Of a stretch of DNA of 64,000 nt, positions 62,633 to 64,000 are shown in pieces (the first letter of the stretch is position 1; each line of letters begins with the position of its first letter). This DNA is from Candidatus Cloacimonadota bacterium (GTDB lineage Bacteria > Cloacimonadota > Cloacimonadia > Cloacimonadales > Cloacimonadaceae). The translations under genes were made by a program, and so were the position numbers. The stretch lies in assembly GCA_029781115.1 (NCBI GenBank), contig JAKOXG010000002.1, positions 1 through 64,000 of the forward strand, read 5' to 3'. The notes below the pieces were generated by a model. The model ran no database searches and had not been told where the DNA came from. It saw nothing but the letters and a program-made list of their open reading frames with translations.

Positions 62633-64000
62633 TTATGTCCAGAATGAAGTGTAGTGGTTAGCTTTTCTTAGATCGTTCATGAGTTCTGCTTTTGCCATGG
62701 ACTTATCAAGGTTATGTTGTCCAAAAACCTTTATAAGGCCGTCCAAGACATCAGTTTTATCATCGTCACCCTCAATCCTGGGCAGGATCTTGATCAGTGT
62801 CATCTCGTCTAAGATAGCTTTGAGCTCGGCATCAGGATTCTGCAATCTGTAATTGTAAGCAAAGAGCAGAAATTCATCCCTCACCCGGTAAGCCACTTTA
62901 AATGGGGTGTTTTCCAGCTTCTCATTAACTTCTTTCAGATATTCTATGATCTCGTCCTTTAGGTTACCTAACTTGTCAGCGACATGATATCCGTGCGTAT
63001 ATTGAGGTATTGCCAGATCAGCATCATATGGTGTTTCTGGATATTCCCAAATATCGGCGGTATCGTCCAGACCGAGGGATAAGTCAATATCGTCGATTTC
63101 AAGTGACATTGCCCTGTCCAAGACCTTCCGACTGAAGGAATAAGTGGTCTCGTCCATATTCACTGTCCCCATTACGATGAGGTTTCTGGGCATGGTCAAG
63201 CCATCGGCTTTGAACTGCCGTTTTAGACCGTCTTTTTTCACTTGCAACTCTTTCCAGAACTCTTTATCTTCCTCATACTTGTTGAAGATGGAGGAAGAGA
63301 TAAAGGGTTCCGACTTTAACACATCATCCTTCAAAAACCTGGTCTCGAGAATGCTGAGATACTCAGCAAAGTATTGCTCCACCGGGGCCAGATTCATCTC
63401 GTCCAGGCACAAGAAAAACGGGGCATCAGGATGATGCCAGGCTTTGACGATGAACCTGATGAAGTCCGTGATTATGTATTGAGGCTTGTTGATCCTGGAT
63501 TCATACCCGATCAGTTCGGATGAATCGTGCCAGTTTGGCTTGACCTTGATCAGTTGGTAGTTCCCCGGGGACTGATCGCTTTGAAGTTCCTTTGGGCAAA
63601 ACATGTAAGCCAGTTCTTTGACCAGGCGGGTCTTACCAGTCCCGGAAAGCCCGGCTAGAAGGACAAAGGGCTTGGTTTTTATAATCGAGAACAGGGTGTT
63701 ATACTTTGACGTTTTTGGTTTGGGTTGTTTCGGATTATTACTTGTCTGGTTGCTGAATCGCTCTTTGAACTGCTTTGTAATCTTCTCCAAATCATCAAAA
63801 ACAGCTTGTTCATCCAAGCCATAGTTGCTGTCATTAGGTAATATCTTATAAGCCTTATAAACGTAAGAGTTCCTGTAGACTTCAGGTTCATCTAAATTTT
63901 GTTGTTTGAAGTATTCTTTTATCGTAGGTGGAGTTTGCACGAAATTCCATTTTACGTCAGCTGTCTTCGAGGCACTTACCCCGTAGGCAAGCACTAGAGT
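62633..64000 (-). CDS. McrB-like AAA+ GTPase (5' end probably outside window)
   Basis: The frame stays open to the window end; a GTG at 63994 is the first possible start, but the true start and the DNA-recognition domain may lie beyond. The AAA+ motor has Walker A 'LAGLSGTGKTRLV', Walker B 'FLCLDEMNLAPVEQYFAEYL' and the McrB signature 'GTVNMDETTYSFSRKVLDRA', which corresponds to the MNxxD GTP-binding motif. At least 455 residues. It provides the motor for the nuclease encoded 8 bases downstream. The ~95 residues ahead of Walker A show no domain I can name, so the specificity is unknown. Confidence 0.85.
   Translation of the reverse strand, partial: TLVLAYGVSASKTADVKWNFVQTPPTIKEYFKQQNLDEPEVYRNSYVYKAYKILPNDSNYGLDEQAVFDDLEKITKQFKERFSNQTSNNPKQPKPKTSKYNTLFSIIKTKPFVLLAGLSGTGKTRLVKELAYMFCPKELQSDQSPGNYQLIKVKPNWHDSSELIGYESRINKPQYIITDFIRFIVKAWHHPDAPFFLCLDEMNLAPVEQYFAEYLSILETRFLKDDVLKSEPFISSSIFNKYEEDKEFWKELQVKKDGLKRQFKADGLTMPRNLIVMGTVNMDETTYSFSRKVLDRAMSLEIDDIDLSLGLDDTADIWEYPETPYDADLAIPQYTHGYHVADKLGNLKDEIIEYLKEVNEKLENTPFKVAYRVRDEFLLFAYNYRLQNPDAELKAILDEMTLIKILPRIEGDDDKTDVLDGLIKVFGQHNLDKSMAKAELMNDLRKANHYTSFWT

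Noticed and set aside
1-64000. tRNA, rRNA, complete insertion sequence or prophage genes
   Set aside because: None was recognised by eye in any intergenic stretch; a covariance-model scan would be needed to exclude small RNAs.

Overview
The window looks like part of a chromosome of a Cloacimonadota-type bacterium (the former WWE1 / Cloacimonetes group) or a close relative in the Fibrobacterota-Marinimicrobia neighbourhood. The basis is inference from gene content. Six large secreted proteins carry C-terminal sorting domains of the type IX secretion kind, four of them with the NYPNPFNP-type motif followed by a 'YNIKGQLV' strand and a 'SGVYxYRL' ending. There are two gingipain-family (C25) proteins, a diderm-type pilus secretin, and no rRNA, tRNA or complete transposon that I could recognise.

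Layout. 1-11.1 kb: two very large secreted, sortable proteins (a modular adhesin-like protein cut by the window edge and a C25-like protein), with a 222-bp element bounded by inverted repeats between them. 11.2-18.9 kb: housekeeping and envelope genes (tpiA, serS, a polysaccharide flippase, an asparagine-synthase-like enzyme, mutM, ferritin, a PAS-GGDEF diguanylate cyclase). 19.5-21.7 kb, minus strand: a periplasmic parvulin-type foldase. 21.9-38.3 kb: a nearly complete type IV pilus locus (major prepilin, pilT, two minor prepilins, two tandem copies of an unknown 633-aa pilus protein, pilM-N-O-P-Q, an Ig-like lipoprotein, pilB, pilC). 39.0-41.9 kb: a Fur-controlled ferrous iron operon (fur-feoB-feoA-like) with a visible Fur box. 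42.0-49.8 kb: an M14 carboxypeptidase and another secreted protein, a ComEA-like DNA-binding protein, and an MrfA/YprA-like helicase with an HNH domain inserted in it. 49.8-51.5 kb: a scrap region with a small orphan gene and the head-to-head junction of a DNA methyltransferase fragment and an ABC-transporter fragment. 51.6-59.8 kb: a secreted protein, a C25 protease with an intact His/Cys pair, and polA. 60.4-64.0 kb, minus strand: an AT-richer McrBC-like restriction pair running off the window.

The most unusual signal is non-coding. Four copies of a roughly 310-bp intergenic element (three forward, one inverted) share one architecture with nearly fixed spacing: a short hairpin, 34-38 nt, a direct repeat of the form AAARTCAAYNWTTGC, a core of about 195 bp with an internal palindrome, a second copy of the direct repeat, exactly 16 nt, then GCAA. 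I do not recognise this family. The second strong signal is a 2.1-kb tandem duplication inside the pilus operon, whose junction is preserved as a 49-codon in-frame chimera of pilM and a minor prepilin gene.

How the genes work together: the pilus locus should build and retract a type IV pilus. The sorting-domain proteins imply a type IX secretion machine, which must lie elsewhere because none of its core genes are here. fur/feo and ferritin handle iron uptake and storage. The flippase and the Asn-synthase-like gene suggest surface-glycan synthesis. The McrBC pair and the methyltransferase scrap mark defence-related turnover next to copies of the intergenic element.
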